Origin: Verticillium longisporum
Taxonomy: Eukaryota > Ascomycota > Sordariomycetes > Glomerellales > Plectosphaerellaceae
Length of the DNA: 64,000 nt
Assembly (NCBI GenBank): GCA_019188255.1
Contig: JAETXT010000002.1
Span: 6,565,011 to 6,629,010 of the forward strand
Direction of reading: 5' to 3'
The translations under genes were made by a program, and so were the position numbers. Shown here piece by piece: positions 21,974 through 31,843 of the stretch; position 1 is the stretch's first letter; each line of letters starts with the position of its first letter. The notes under the pieces were generated by a model, which made no database searches, was not told the origin of the DNA, and worked only from the letters and a program-made list of their open reading frames with translations.

Positions 21974-23161
21974 GACTTGGTCGTCTCGGGGCGTTGTCCT
22001 CTGCAAGAATTGAAAATCGTACGGATTCGGGACCTTCGGCGATAGGTTGCGATGGAAGGCCACGGAAGCTGTCGGCCACGACGAGAACAAGGCGGCAAAC
22101 AGAGGGAGTTGAGCGAGGCAGCAGGCTTGCAGTCGCCCTGCCTTGACTCGACCAACGAAGAACGACCCAGGTAGACAATGCGATCCGGAGATTTTGGACA
22201 GACCGGATGGCTCTGACGGGCACTTCTTTGGATCTTTTGGACGGCGGCCGCTTGTGACGATGGACAAATGGGGCTAGCGTCTTTGCCGCTCTAGCTGAGC
22301 CCCTCTGTTTCAAGGCCGAGCTTGAGTGGCTTCTCGACAACTCTAATAGATGTCTGGAGAGTCTGTGCTAAGGCATGTGCCATAGTACAGAACTCGAACA
22401 AAACCAGGAGGATGGGAATTCAAGTCTGTATCGGCCCATCCTTGGAGCAGAGTTGGCATGTCAAGGCATGTCTGATCGATCAAGTACAAAGTCCGAGCAG
22501 CCTCGGGTTCAACCCATCTGGGTCACCACTGTAATTGTGTCAGACGACGGAAACTATTGGTAGAGGAGCATATAGGCATCTAGTTCTTGCATATCATCAA
22601 GCAGCACAACTCGTGTGCAGTTTGCCCGTGGCAGAATCATTGGCTACAGTCTTGGAAGACGTGCATGTAAACGAAGTATTCTGACAGTCGCCACGTGAAA
22701 ACATTCCAATGACACAGTAGGTCGTCTGGCTGCAGCCCTTCATTGAGAACCATGTTCAAATGTCGTGCAAGTTTTGAGGCTGCCTAGAGGTTGAGGCTGC
22801 CTAGAGTTCGATGCAGTGCCCCTGGGGAAGGAACATCAGCGTGCTTATAGGGGCTTCAGAAGCCTCAGGGGCTTTACTAGGGGCGACACGGGGTTTCCAC
22901 AGGCCTCAAAGCCGGGCACGGGGGCTCTCCCCGACGTCATCGGCCTCGACACCTCGAAGTGGGTCGCAGCGCACCGCTGAGCCTATAGCACGCCTGGCGA
23001 TTGTCAGGTGCGACGCGATCCATCAACCACGTCGAAATATTGTCCGTCGCATGCTCTCTCCAGCAGCTCTCTCCAGCAGCTCTCTCCAGCAGCTCTCTCC
23101 AGCAGCTCTCTCCAGCAGCTCTCTCCAGCAGCCCGAGACTTACATCAGGCCTTCACACGCA
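21974..23161. promoter_or_regulatory. Divergent region between the Zn2Cys6 regulator and MCP1
   Basis: About 1.2 kb between divergently transcribed genes. An open frame in phase with MCP1 extends back to 22811, but its sequence is repeat-derived and unlike the family. The perfect 13-bp tandem repeat (23053-23130) lies here, just before the chosen MCP1 ATG. Confidence 0.45.
23053..23130 (+). repeat. Perfect tandem repeat, 13 bp x 6
   Basis: Six identical copies of GCTCTCTCCAGCA run head to tail, 32 nt before the chosen MCP1 start codon. The unit is not divisible by three, so translation would give a 13-residue periodic Ser/Leu/Gln peptide. It probably lies in the MCP1 leader. Confidence 0.95.
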
Positions 23162-24304
23162 ATGGCGTACGCTCTCCATGAGCAGGCGTCTCAGGAGACC
23201 CTCGTGTCCCTGCTCCAGCTCGACCCAGCACCCATAGAGTCTCCTTACGCCGAAGACGAGAAGGATCTCCAGTTCTCACCTGAAGACGATGCCGAGCACA
23301 CAAAACCCACGACGGCTGGCTCGCCAACGCCTCTCGGCCTCAGCCGCAGCAATAGCCATGCTTCGCACAACTCCATTTACTACCGTATGGACCTAGCCTT
23401 TGCTCCCTGAACCCCTCCGCCGCTTTGATGCTAACAAACCCCCAGTCACCCGCATCCAGAAATACTCGTCCTACCTGATCCCCGTCTTCACGACCATCCA
23501 CCTCGCCAACACCTCCCTGATCCCTCTCATCACTCGCTCCGTCCCCGCCTCCGAGACCTACCTCCTCCAGGCCCGCGAGCTCTACCAGACCTCCCTCACC
23601 GAGCCCCTCCTCGTCACCCTGCCCATAGCCGCCCACATCGCCTCGGGCCTCGCCCTGCGCCTGATCCGCCGCTCCCAGAACCTCGCCCGCTACGGCGGCA
23701 GCACGCCGGGCATGTACGCCCTCGCCCGCTCGCGCACAAACTCGCCCTCGCGGCACGGCAGCAACAACAGTAACAGCAGCAGCAGCAACACCCACAGCCA
23801 CCACCACGCCAGCAACGCCCGCGGCAAGCCGCAGGCCCTGCGCATCTGGCCGCCCCTCAGCTGGATCGCCACGTCAGGCTACGTCCTCGCCGGCCTGGTG
23901 GCGGCCCACGCATGCGTCAACCGCCTGCTGCCCCTCTACGTCGAGGGCGACAGCTCCAACATTGGCCTCGCCTACGTCGCCCACGGCTTCGCCCGCCACC
24001 CGTTCGTCTCGTGGACCGCCTACGTCGCCCTCATTGCGGCGACGGCCGGCCACACCGTGTGGGGCGCCGCGCGCTGGGCCGGTATCGCGCCCGTGGCCAT
24101 GGGCTGGCGCGGTGCCGGCCCGCGCGTCGAGGACAAGAGCGTCCGGCGCAGGAGGCGGAGGGCCTGGTGGGGGTGCAGGGGGCTGTTGTTGCTGTTGCGG
24201 CCCTGTGGGCTGCTGGCGGGCTTGGCGTCGTTGCCCGGGGAGGGCTGACGCATGGCTGGGTCGGCAAGGTGTATGACGGCATTTATGATGTGTTGCCTTG
24301 GTAA
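23162..24304 (+). CDS. MCP1-like mitochondrial membrane protein, with a frame break
   Basis: Exon 1 is 23162-23384 and exon 2 starts at 23446; the 61-nt intron has GTATGG, GCTAAC and CCCCAG. The splice yields NSIYYLTRIQKYSSY, a stretch I recall from fungal MCP1 (DUF1691) proteins. The ATG at 23162 is preferred over the open frame back to 22811, which is repeat-derived. Hydrophobic segments cover FTTIHLANTSLIPLI, LLVTLPIAAHIASGLALRL, a helix in the ATSGYVLAGLVAAHACV region and WTAYVALIAATAGHTVWG. Near 24169-24173 the frame shifts: the as-read frame ends at 24248 with an odd Arg/Leu tail, whereas restoring one G in the five-G run gives the expected C-terminus (ALWAAGGLGVV..GWVGKVYDGIYDVLPW, stop 24302-24304; about 360 aa). 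Yeast Mcp1 is linked to mitochondrial lipid homeostasis. Confidence 0.85.
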
Positions 24305-24825
24305 GGAGTCTGCTGGGCGTGGTACTTTGCGGATGAGAGGTTGTCGAGACAGTGTGTTCCTGTATAGAGGGGGCTGCTTGTATCAACAGATGTGAGATCG
24401 CGACTGTAATCTATATCAGCATATGGCGGCATTTGCACCGTCTAATATACCACGTTTGTAACATGTCCCTAGCACGAAAAGCACGCCCGCTGAGATCAAC
24501 TGTAGTGTATTCAAGTGACCGCTTTAAGACGAGGACTCGAACGTCCGTAGTAATAAAATTACATGCAGCGCTGGTCATCTTCCTTCTGCTTTAACCTTAG
24601 GAGGTGCAAGCAGTTGCTGTCGTTTTCTTCTGCCACGGAAGTGCTTTATTGCAGCAGTTCATGTCTTCGTCCCCGTGTGCTGCCGTCCCGTACCCAACAC
24701 AATGCTTGTCATCGGTCTCGCATCCTAACCAGCCCTTGCAAGCCCCTCTTCCTCACCACCCTGCCATACGTTCAGGATGGCACCTTGGTTGACAACGGCA
24801 GCCCAAGCCGGCTCGAAGTGCCTCG
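24305..24825. other. Intergenic: convergent 3' flanks
   Basis: Lies between the stops of MCP1 and the cysteine-rich membrane protein. It is relatively A/T-rich, with no credible gene. Confidence 0.5.
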
Positions 24826-25755
24826 CTAACGACGTCCCCTGACGGCTCCAGCACAAGGCCCGCCGCCCCCCAAGTTCTCCCCGCTATCGCTGGCACCCGC
24901 AAAGACAATGTCCGGCTTGCCGCCGGGGCACTCATCGTCCTCGTCAGGGCCTCGGTATCCGTAAATGATGTTGCAAGGGGGTACCACACTGGAATCGTCC
25001 CCATTGCCTGGCATGAACAGCCACCCGTTGCAGCCTTCCTTGGTGGACTGGTAGCACTGCTTACAGCAGTCCTCGGCATCATCGGCGTCGCTGAGTTTAA
25101 ACTTCCATCCGACCTCGCCAGCAATCCCTATCCAGTTGACATCGGTCCTGAAGTTGGATGGCCTGCATTCGGCAATCTGATTCCCCAGCGCGTCAGCATG
25201 GGCACTGGAACTGCTCATGTTTGAAAGGTCCAGGCTGATGGTGGCACTCACAGGGCTGGAGATAGAAGTTCTGGAGGCTAACGGGCTTGACGACGTGTCC
25301 GTCCGCGAAACATGCGTGGCGGTGAAGGAGGTCTCCCCGGAAGGTATGCCATCATCTATCAAGCGGGAATTGCCACGCCTCTGCGAGACAACGACCGGAA
25401 CAATGATGGCCACAAGTAAGAGCATGGCGAGAGGGAGCAGAAGCTTCCATGAGCAGAGACGACTGTTGAGAATACGTGTCTTCCAGGGCAGGTGCTCCGG
25501 AACCGGGGGTTTGTTTTCGGAGGCCGAAGGAGGGCGGATATCAGCTTCAACATCGACAGCACCATCTAGGCCCTTCAATATTTGACCGGGAACGACCTCA
25601 GGGGCCTGTTCAACGGAGATCTGAGGTGCAGCGTTGGCATCGTACTCGGCCCAGTCAGTGCCACCTTCGCGTTGGCTTTGCTGGTTTGACTGCTGTTCCT
25701 GCTCCTGCTCTGGATTTTGAACACTCGTGTCCTTCAGGGAATCGTTGGCTGCCAT
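24826..25755 (-). CDS. Single-pass membrane protein with extracellular Cys-rich (PAN/apple-like) domain
   Basis: A single-exon gene of 309 aa. The N-terminal ~100 residues are Gln/Glu/Pro-rich, acidic and without a signal peptide. One transmembrane helix lies at about residues 104-123 (LLLPLAMLLLVAIIVPVVV), followed by a Ser/Thr-rich stalk likely to be O-glycosylated. The C-terminal ~120 residues hold regularly spaced cysteines (AECRPSNF, EDCCKQCYQ, GCNGW, PPCNIIYGY, DECPGG), the pattern of small fungal PAN/apple-like surface domains. Predicted topology is type II, with the Cys-rich domain outside the cell or in the ER lumen. A role in adhesion or wall sensing is a guess; no ortholog is recognised. 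Confidence 0.8.
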   Translation of the reverse strand: MAANDSLKDTSVQNPEQEQEQQSNQQSQREGGTDWAEYDANAAPQISVEQAPEVVPGQILKGLDGAVDVEADIRPPSASENKPPVPEHLPWKTRILNSRLCSWKLLLPLAMLLLVAIIVPVVVSQRRGNSRLIDDGIPSGETSFTATHVSRTDTSSSPLASRTSISSPVSATISLDLSNMSSSSAHADALGNQIAECRPSNFRTDVNWIGIAGEVGWKFKLSDADDAEDCCKQCYQSTKEGCNGWLFMPGNGDDSSVVPPCNIIYGYRGPDEDDECPGGKPDIVFAGASDSGENLGGGGPCAGAVRGRR

Positions 25756-26927
25756 GTTGGAAAGACTGTGGAGAGACTGCCTTGAGGATGGCAGCCGCGG
25801 ATGTCGTTCTACTTATGAGTGGATGTGAGCGGTAGTCGAAATGTCTTTTCTTTCCTGATTGTGCGAGTGGAAGGATGGGAGACTCATGAAGTAGGACTAG
25901 CAAGGGCGCTTAGTGAATGAACGGCTGTGGGGATATTATGCCGGAGCATCGGTACGGTGATGGTGAGTGCTCAAGGAAACGAAAGGTCCTTAGTATTCCT
26001 CTTGATCTGTATGTCAGATACACTTGAAGCCGACGGCTCGAATCCGACAGAGGGTATTCAGCAACAAGAAGGCGCGATGGCATCAGTGGGCCAGGCAGGG
26101 TCTGAGGAAGTTCTGGTTGATGTCAAAGAAGGACAAGCGGTAAAAGATGCCTGATCCTGGCTGGGGGTCGAGTATGACCTTAGTATGAGGCAGGTACAGC
26201 CACCAGTGCGGATGCTGGTGCAAGTGCAGGTGCAGGTGCAGGTGCAGGTTACCTTGTGAAACGGCAGGCGGGTGTTTTGCTCGGCCAGCATGCATTCTGA
26301 TATCGGGCAGGCGCATGAATGAAGCTGCCCCCCCTGATGGCCATTTCACCATGGCAAACATATACCAGCGAAGACCTGCTGGCATGTCCTCCCTCAACCA
26401 CACTAGGGTCCAGGTAAGAGACTTACAGCAGGCTGTCCATCTGGACCGAGTGGATCATACACGAAGGCGAGGACACCCAGCTCAAGCAACAAGCTGGGGA
26501 AGAAACCTCTGCACGTACTTTGGAAAAGGGCGGAGAGGTGGTGTGTGCAATTCTTGTCATGAACCCTCCCAGCGCAGCGCTGATACATCATATTGTACAC
26601 GAACGTTACTCAAAGGTTTACCCCTATTTCACATCTCAACCTAGCAACTTCTAGCAGGTTTGGAGAATAGTCCTACTCAAATTGGGGAAAATCTTTTTCT
26701 TTCAACACATACCAGGCCGAAACCCCATATGTTCGTGTCTCATGGTGGCACCAAACGGGACTTCGAGACACACATGGATCGCACGGGTGTAGAACCTCAT
26801 CGTCTATACATGTCTGCAGCGGCTATCGGTGCTACTGGCCTCGCTAAGCAACAAAGTTCATCCATCTCACGCTTAAAGTCGATCCCTTCATGAGCCCCTC
26901 TAACGTCACTCATTAAGCATCGTCCAT
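25756..26927. other. Intergenic between two minus-strand genes
   Basis: Upstream of the cysteine-rich membrane protein and downstream of zuotin. It contains a hexamer repeat (about 26219-26250) and no convincing gene. Confidence 0.5.
26219..26250. repeat. Imperfect hexamer repeat (GTGCAG)
   Basis: Four to five consecutive GTGCAG-type hexamers, the first degenerate. A simple-sequence tract in non-coding DNA. Confidence 0.8.
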
Positions 26928-28331
26928 TTAAACAAGGGTCTTCGCCTCACCCTCCTTCAGCTTGCCAGCGTCGACGAGACGCTTGACCTCGGCGCTCCAC
27001 ACGGCCTTGATCTCACCGGCGACAGTCAGGCCGTTGAGCTTGCCAGCGAGCGCGGCCATCTCGTCAGCGTCAATCTTGCCCTGGACAAGGTCAACATCGC
27101 CGAGGACAAGGTCGACATCGGTAGCCGAGGGCTCGCCGGACGCGAAGTAGTTGGCGTCCTTGGCGGATCCCTTGAGGATACGCTTATTCTTCTTGACGGC
27201 GTTCTTGGCCGCCTCCTTGTTCTTCTTGGCCGAGTCACGGTCAGCCTTGGCAGCAGCCTCAGCATCACGAACAGCCTGCTCCTCGGCGTCCTTCTTCGCC
27301 TTGGTGTCCTCGATGGCCTTCTTCTCGGCAGCCTACTTGTCGGCCTTCTTCTTATTCTTGGCCGCCTTGGCCTCCTGGCGGAAGCGCTTGATGCGCTCAT
27401 CACCAGCCGAAGCGTCGTCAAGCAGCTTGCGGAGGCGGGCGTTGTCCTCGACCTTCTTCTTCTTGCGCGCGTTGGCGTTCTTGCGCTCCACGTGACGCTT
27501 CTGGTCACGGTTCTCATTGTCGTCAGGCACATCCTCGTCGAGGTACTCAAACGTGCGCCAGCTGTCAAAGCTGTACCAAAAGTTGTAGAACGTCTCGACC
27601 TCCTCTTGGGTAGCCTTCTCACCGCCGAAGGTGGGCACAGGCTGCTCCTTGGAGAAGCGGCCCTCGGCCTTGAAGACGTTGCTCCACAGCTTGTAGTAGT
27701 TGCCCTTGGCGACCTGCTTCTTTGTGGGGGTCGACCTCGGCCTTCTCGTCGACAGAGTCGAACTGGCGGCGCTTAATGGGGTCCATCAGCACCTCGTTGG
27801 CCTTCTGAAGGCACTTGAAGAAGTTGTCGTCGTCCTGGATACCGGCCGCAGCCTTCTTGTCGGGGTGGTGCTTGAGAACCTTCTTGCGGTGGGCACGCTT
27901 GATCTGGTCCTCTGTGGCCTTCCAGCGGTACTTGGAAAGGCCGAGAACCTGGTAGTGGTCCTGGTTCTGTAGTCCACCATGTTAGCATACGCACTCTTTT
28001 TCTCTAGTTTCCGACGATGCCCGCGATAACGACATACCTTCCAGTCCTTGGCGTCGCGGGCGAGATCCATGGGGTCCTCGGCCTCGCTGATCTCACCGAG
28101 GTCCTCGGCCTCGACATTCTTGACAGCCTCCTGAGCCTGGATGCGGTCATCCTCAGAGAAGGTACGCTTGTGGCGGGCGCGGCGGGCGTGCGCCAGGAAG
28201 TGAGGGCCGACGGGCTCGATGGTGCGCTGGGTGGCGGCGGACAGCTGGCCGATGGCCTGGAAGTCCTTCTCGGCCGTCCAGCCTTCGGCGAGGGCCGGCA
28301 GCGGCTGCGCGACAACAGTTGCGGTAGCCAT
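26928..28331 (-). CDS. zuo1: Zuotin (ribosome-associated J-protein), with one frame break and one in-frame TAG
   Basis: Exon 1 is 28038-28331 and exon 2 is 26928-27966; the 71-nt intron has GTATGT, GCTAAC and CTACAG. The J-domain starts at [13 protein letters not shown] (residue ~101), with the HPD motif at 132-134 that stimulates Hsp70 ATPase. It continues with [14 protein letters not shown] and the zuotin middle region ([30 protein letters not shown]), then a Lys/Arg/Ala-rich ribosome-binding helix. Zuo1 pairs with Ssz1 and works with Ssb Hsp70 at the ribosome exit. At 27726-27730 the frame slips in a run of five (removing one base restores it). At 27333-27335 a TAG interrupts the charged helix, while the same frame stays coding for 134 more residues, to TAA at 26928. 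The most economical reading is GAG changed to TAG. Intended length is about 443 aa. Confidence 0.9.
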
Positions 28332-28807
28332 TGTGGATGATGGTTGTGGTGGGTTGGCGGTTGGATCGGGGAAGGGCTCCTCCCGTCCAGAGCTTGGGGA
28401 AGTTTTCCTCTTGAAAATTTTAGTGGGGTGCTGAGTGGGACACCCGGTAGAGGCACAGGCTGTCTAAGTGCATACTGCGCCCATCACGGTGATGTGAAGA
28501 AGGGCTCGATTTGAACTATTACATAGATTTTTGATGGATGAGATACTGAGTAGTCCTGGTGAGTTTCTAGCGATACTTTTGACGCCCACATACATGTTGA
28601 ATCCAGGTATTGTTGGACCACAGTCGACCGGCTGACCAAAGGCATCTTCCTACCATCAGTAGCGACGAGTTCCCCGTGCAGGTATTGCCTTGGAGCCTCT
28701 CGCAACGCGTTAATACACTGCTAAGATAGGCATGATGTGTCGTTGTGACCAGAGCATATTGCTGCGATAATATCAAGCAAAAGATGGATATCACAGATGA
28801 GACTGGC
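28332..28807. other. Intergenic: zuotin promoter side
   Basis: Upstream of zuotin on the minus strand. No gene is seen. Confidence 0.45.
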
Positions 28808-28811
28808 AAAA
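28808..28811 (-). terminator. Pol III terminator of tRNA-Ile
   Basis: On the minus strand, a TTTT run lies five bases past the tRNA 3' end, as expected for RNA polymerase III. Confidence 0.7.
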
Positions 28812-28816
28812 TCAAA

Positions 28817-28890
28817 TGGTCAGTATGAGGGTCGAACTCATGACCTTGGCATTATTAGTACCACGCTCTAACCAACTGAGCTAACCGACC
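28817..28890 (-). tRNA. tRNA-Ile (anticodon AAU)
   Basis: A complete 74-nt cloverleaf on the minus strand without intron or encoded CCA. The acceptor arm GGTCGGT pairs with ACTGACC (one G:U) and is followed by discriminator A. The D arm contains TAGCTCAGTTGGTTAGAGC, the anticodon loop is CTAATAA with anticodon AAT in DNA, and the T arm contains GTTCGACC. A34 is a substrate for the Tad2/Tad3 deaminase, and a Tad2 gene lies in this window. Internal A and B boxes are intact. Confidence 0.97.
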
Positions 28891-29254
28891 ACTGACGATA
28901 GCCCTAGTTGGCGAATCTTATGTCTTGAAAATCCGAAGCCGTGTGCTCAGCGTTACAACGTTGCAGCTACTGTGATGTCCTTCATGTATGTCAATCTGTG
29001 AATTAGTTTGACCTGAGCACAACTTGTATGATGCGGTCCATGGAAAACTCCTTCGAACAAATATCTCAGAGCCGCAGGTGTTTTCTGCTCCATCATCAAT
29101 CTGTTCCCCAGAGGATCCAGGAGAATCACGTGATTGCTTACCATGTGGTCCCGTTCGCGCCACACCCGATTGCCACAGCCTATCTACGACTTGAGACTTG
29201 AACCAGCAGCTCCAAAAAGTTTATGAACCCTTCTGTTCAGACCCAACCGCAACC
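28891..29254. other. Intergenic: MZM1 promoter
   Basis: Between the tRNA-Ile gene and MZM1. No gene is seen. Confidence 0.5.
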
Positions 29255-29693
29255 ATGACGGCCCTCGTAGCGTATCGGAATCTCTGGCGGGCTGCCAACA
29301 TTGCCTTCCACGGTACGAATCAACCCATTGGACAGTTCGCGGGGTGCCTGCTGACTCTTTGACCATAGGCGATGCTCCCGTGCTCGCTGCAGCCCGGCAG
29401 CAGATCCGCGACAACTTCCGCGAGAAGTCGACGCTTCCCGCCAACGACCCAACGATCCAGCCGATGATTCAGAAGGCCGAGGAGGTGGCCAAATTCTTGA
29501 GGCACAACCTTGTTCAGGGTCAACCGCAGGGCAACGACAGCTTCAGTGAGTAATGGGTGCATGGTCTGCCGGTTGTGCTGATGCTGACGGCGCCGCAGAG
29601 CTTCGGATTCACAAGGACACGGAGAGGGGCGATAACGACTCGATCAAGACTGCAGGGCAGGGCAAGGCTTCCGGAGGCTGCTGCCAAGGCTGA
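29255..29693 (+). CDS. mzm1: MZM1, LYR-motif complex III assembly factor
   Basis: A three-exon gene (29255-29312, 29369-29545, 29599-29693) encoding 109 aa, with introns of 56 and 53 nt. The N-terminus TALVAYRNLWRAANIAFHGD carries the LYR-type signature. IQKAEEVAKFLRHNLVQG and LRIHKDTERGDNDSIK match Mzm1/LYRM7 proteins as I know them. The family acts in the mitochondrial matrix, where it stabilises the Rieske iron-sulfur protein Rip1 before insertion into complex III. A C-terminal Cys-Cys pair ends the protein. Every splice keeps frame, and the length is normal for the family. It converges on the SLT11 gene. Confidence 0.92.
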
Positions 29694-29900
29694 AAGGTGG
29701 TTTGCAAAGAAAAAGGGAGGGACTCGGTTCCCGTTCTGCTGTACAACAGATAATGATACCCTGTAAAACGATACCATGAATTCTCAGCTCACTTGTTGCC
29801 ATGAGGCTGACCCTACGCGGCCTGATCCTGGCCATCCATGCTGCGCTCAAACTCCAAACTCCGCCGTGACCAATTAATTACAACTTTTGGTACCATCCGA

Positions 29901-31103
29901 TCACTCGCCCGCCAGACTGGCATACTGGGGCCCATCGTCGGCTCCGGGAGGAGGCGCCGCGACTGCTGCATGGCTGCCCTCGCCCTCGTCTGCGCCTCCG
30001 CCGCCCGTAAGCTGCTTCTGGCCACCCCGCTGCCCTCCCTTTTTCGCCCCTCCCTGTATCTGGCGACCATCCCTGAGCATCTGTCCGCGCTGCTCCTTGT
30101 CCATGGTGCCGATGGCCTTAGGCACACCCCAACGCACCCTGAGCGGGCAACCTGCAATGACGGCCCGCCCCTTACACTCTGCTGCAGCCCTCTCGGCACC
30201 TTCGCGTGTTTCGTAGTTGACAAAGGCGCAATGCGACATGTGTGAGCAGATCAGACTCTTGATCTTGCCATGGGCCTTGAAGAATTCCCTGATCTTGTGT
30301 TCTGGCAGGTCGTCCTCGACACCCGTGACGAAGAGCGACATGATGTTCTTATCTTGAGGAGGCATCCAGTCCTGAGGGCCGGGAGGCAGCTGCGCAGCAC
30401 TGGGAAACGCCTGTTTCGCTCTGCCTCCAGGCCGGGCGCCTGCCGCAGCCGCGGCTCTCGAGTCCCGGGTGCGAATTGGACCAGCACCGCCCACACCGGC
30501 ACCTACCGCAGGGTCTCCTCCTCTAGATGACCCCCCTTGGCCCCCGGTGTCCGCACCCTCGATGGCCTTGCCCTTCCTGAAGTACGGCTTGCTTGTCGCT
30601 AGTCGGCGCAGGAGCTCGCGCGCCTTTTCGTCGGTCTTCTCGTACTCTTCGACGCCAGCGCGGCCCTCTTCGATTGCTTGCTCGTTATTTTGCGCAAAGT
30701 ACTCCCTGTTGATGTCGGAAGAGGGACCTGGTGCCACCATTTTCAAGGCAGCGTCTCGGACGACGATTGGAAGGCCGAAGGAGAGATCGAGCATGCATGT
30801 CTGGCAGCAGTTCTTGAGTCGTGCGCACGTCAAGCAGATGTTCGTCCTCTTTTTGCGACCATGGGCGCGGTCGGCGCTCCAGCTGAAGACGGTAAAGGGT
30901 CGCGTACACTGCAGTGGCAGGGTCAGTAAATAGAATACCAGGGTCGACACAGAATATTGACCTACAAGTTTGCACTCGGCGCCGTAGTCTTCCTTCAGCA
31001 TCTTGACATATGGGTTGTCGGGAAGGCAGCTTTCGCATACGGACGGAAAGTCAGTAGACTCCCAACCAGAGCGGTTGAGGTCCTGCTTGATCTGAGGCGG
31101 CAT
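29901..31103 (-). CDS. slt11: Pre-mRNA splicing factor SLT11/ECM2 (RBM22-like)
   Basis: Exons 30966-31103 and 29901-30908 encode 381 aa. The N-terminal region is a Cys-rich zinc-binding module (CESCLPDNPYVKM, ECKLCTRPFTVFSW, ICLTCARLKNCCQTCMLDL) as in Ecm2/RBM22. An RRM follows (SLFVTGVEDDLPEHKIREFF, RNP1-like HCAFVNYET). The tail is rich in Gly, Gln and Lys. By family it is a Prp19-associated spliceosome component that contacts U6 and intron RNA during activation. The 57-nt intron (30909-30965, GTAGGT...CTGCAG) lies between zinc-binding cysteines, is divisible by three and has no stop, so unspliced RNA would encode 19 extra residues. The gene is divergent from ERG6. Confidence 0.92.
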   Translation of the reverse strand: MPPQIKQDLNRSGWESTDFPSVCESCLPDNPYVKMLKEDYGAECKLVGQYSVSTLVFYLLTLPLQCTRPFTVFSWSADRAHGRKKRTNICLTCARLKNCCQTCMLDLSFGLPIVVRDAALKMVAPGPSSDINREYFAQNNEQAIEEGRAGVEEYEKTDEKARELLRRLATSKPYFRKGKAIEGADTGGQGGSSRGGDPAVGAGVGGAGPIRTRDSRAAAAAGARPGGRAKQAFPSAAQLPPGPQDWMPPQDKNIMSLFVTGVEDDLPEHKIREFFKAHGKIKSLICSHMSHCAFVNYETREGAERAAAECKGRAVIAGCPLRVRWGVPKAIGTMDKEQRGQMLRDGRQIQGGAKKGGQRGGQKQLTGGGGADEGEGSHAAVAAPPPGADDGPQYASLAGE

Positions 31104-31843
31104 GTCGTTGGCGTGTGTATTCGACGGCTATGAAGAAGTGGAACGGCAGGATGAAGGCGCGCACAAGTGGTCGTGTACTGTCGTGGCGTGTGATGCGACC
31201 AGCATGAGTGAGTGAGGTCACTGAGGTGGCTGGTGAAGTGAGGCAGCCTGAAGCGGATTGGAAATTCTTGGATCAGCCTTACTGAAATCGCCCCTCAAGC
31301 TGCAGTTCGCTATCTAATCAGTGTTGAGCACGTGAGAGCGCATCCAGTCTTGCTGACTCAGAAGTGTTTTCTTGCGCGCGCCGTCGCTATACACGCGGCC
31401 AGCCACAAGCATCACATGCAACCATACCCAAGCCCAAGGGCCCCATTCGAATTCGTATTCGCGTTGGTAGAGTGCCAGGACCCCTTTTCGTTGTCCGAAC
31501 AGGCGGTCTCCTCACCGCCTGCCCAAGCGATCGGGCCCGCCCCGCAATTGGCCAATCACGGCCTTCATGTACATGCCACTGCCAGATGGCAGATTGGCTG
31601 CGGGTGGGAACATTTTCCCGTTTGGCTCCTGAGAGTCGGCTCCCCGAAATTTGAGTACGCCGCCTAGTACTAGAGGATTAATCTCAAATAAAAGCTCTGT
31701 CCCTCCATAAGGTTCACCACGCCGTCTACCCCTTTGCCCCTCTTCCATCTCCATTCAAGCCGCGTCTCAATTTCTTCTTGTCTCCTTCTAGTTCAACACA
31801 CTTGCCATTGCAAGCCGCTTTTACCGATACCCCCACCTTCAAC
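31104..31843. promoter_or_regulatory. Divergent promoter between SLT11 and ERG6
   Basis: These 740 nt separate divergent genes. CT-rich strings just before the ERG6 ATG (31725-31843) are typical of strongly expressed fungal genes. No sterol-response element was confidently located. Confidence 0.5.

Noticed and set aside
23053..23130. CRISPR-like array
   Set aside because: The 13-bp units are directly adjacent without spacers, and the genome is eukaryotic.
22811..23161. N-terminal extension of MCP1 back to 22811
   Set aside because: The extra 117 residues are low-complexity and include the 13-bp repeat; known family members begin close to the ETLVSLLQLD segment.
26030..26055. tRNA T-arm-like string (GACGGCTCGAATCCGAC)
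   Set aside because: No acceptor, D or anticodon arms can be formed around it.
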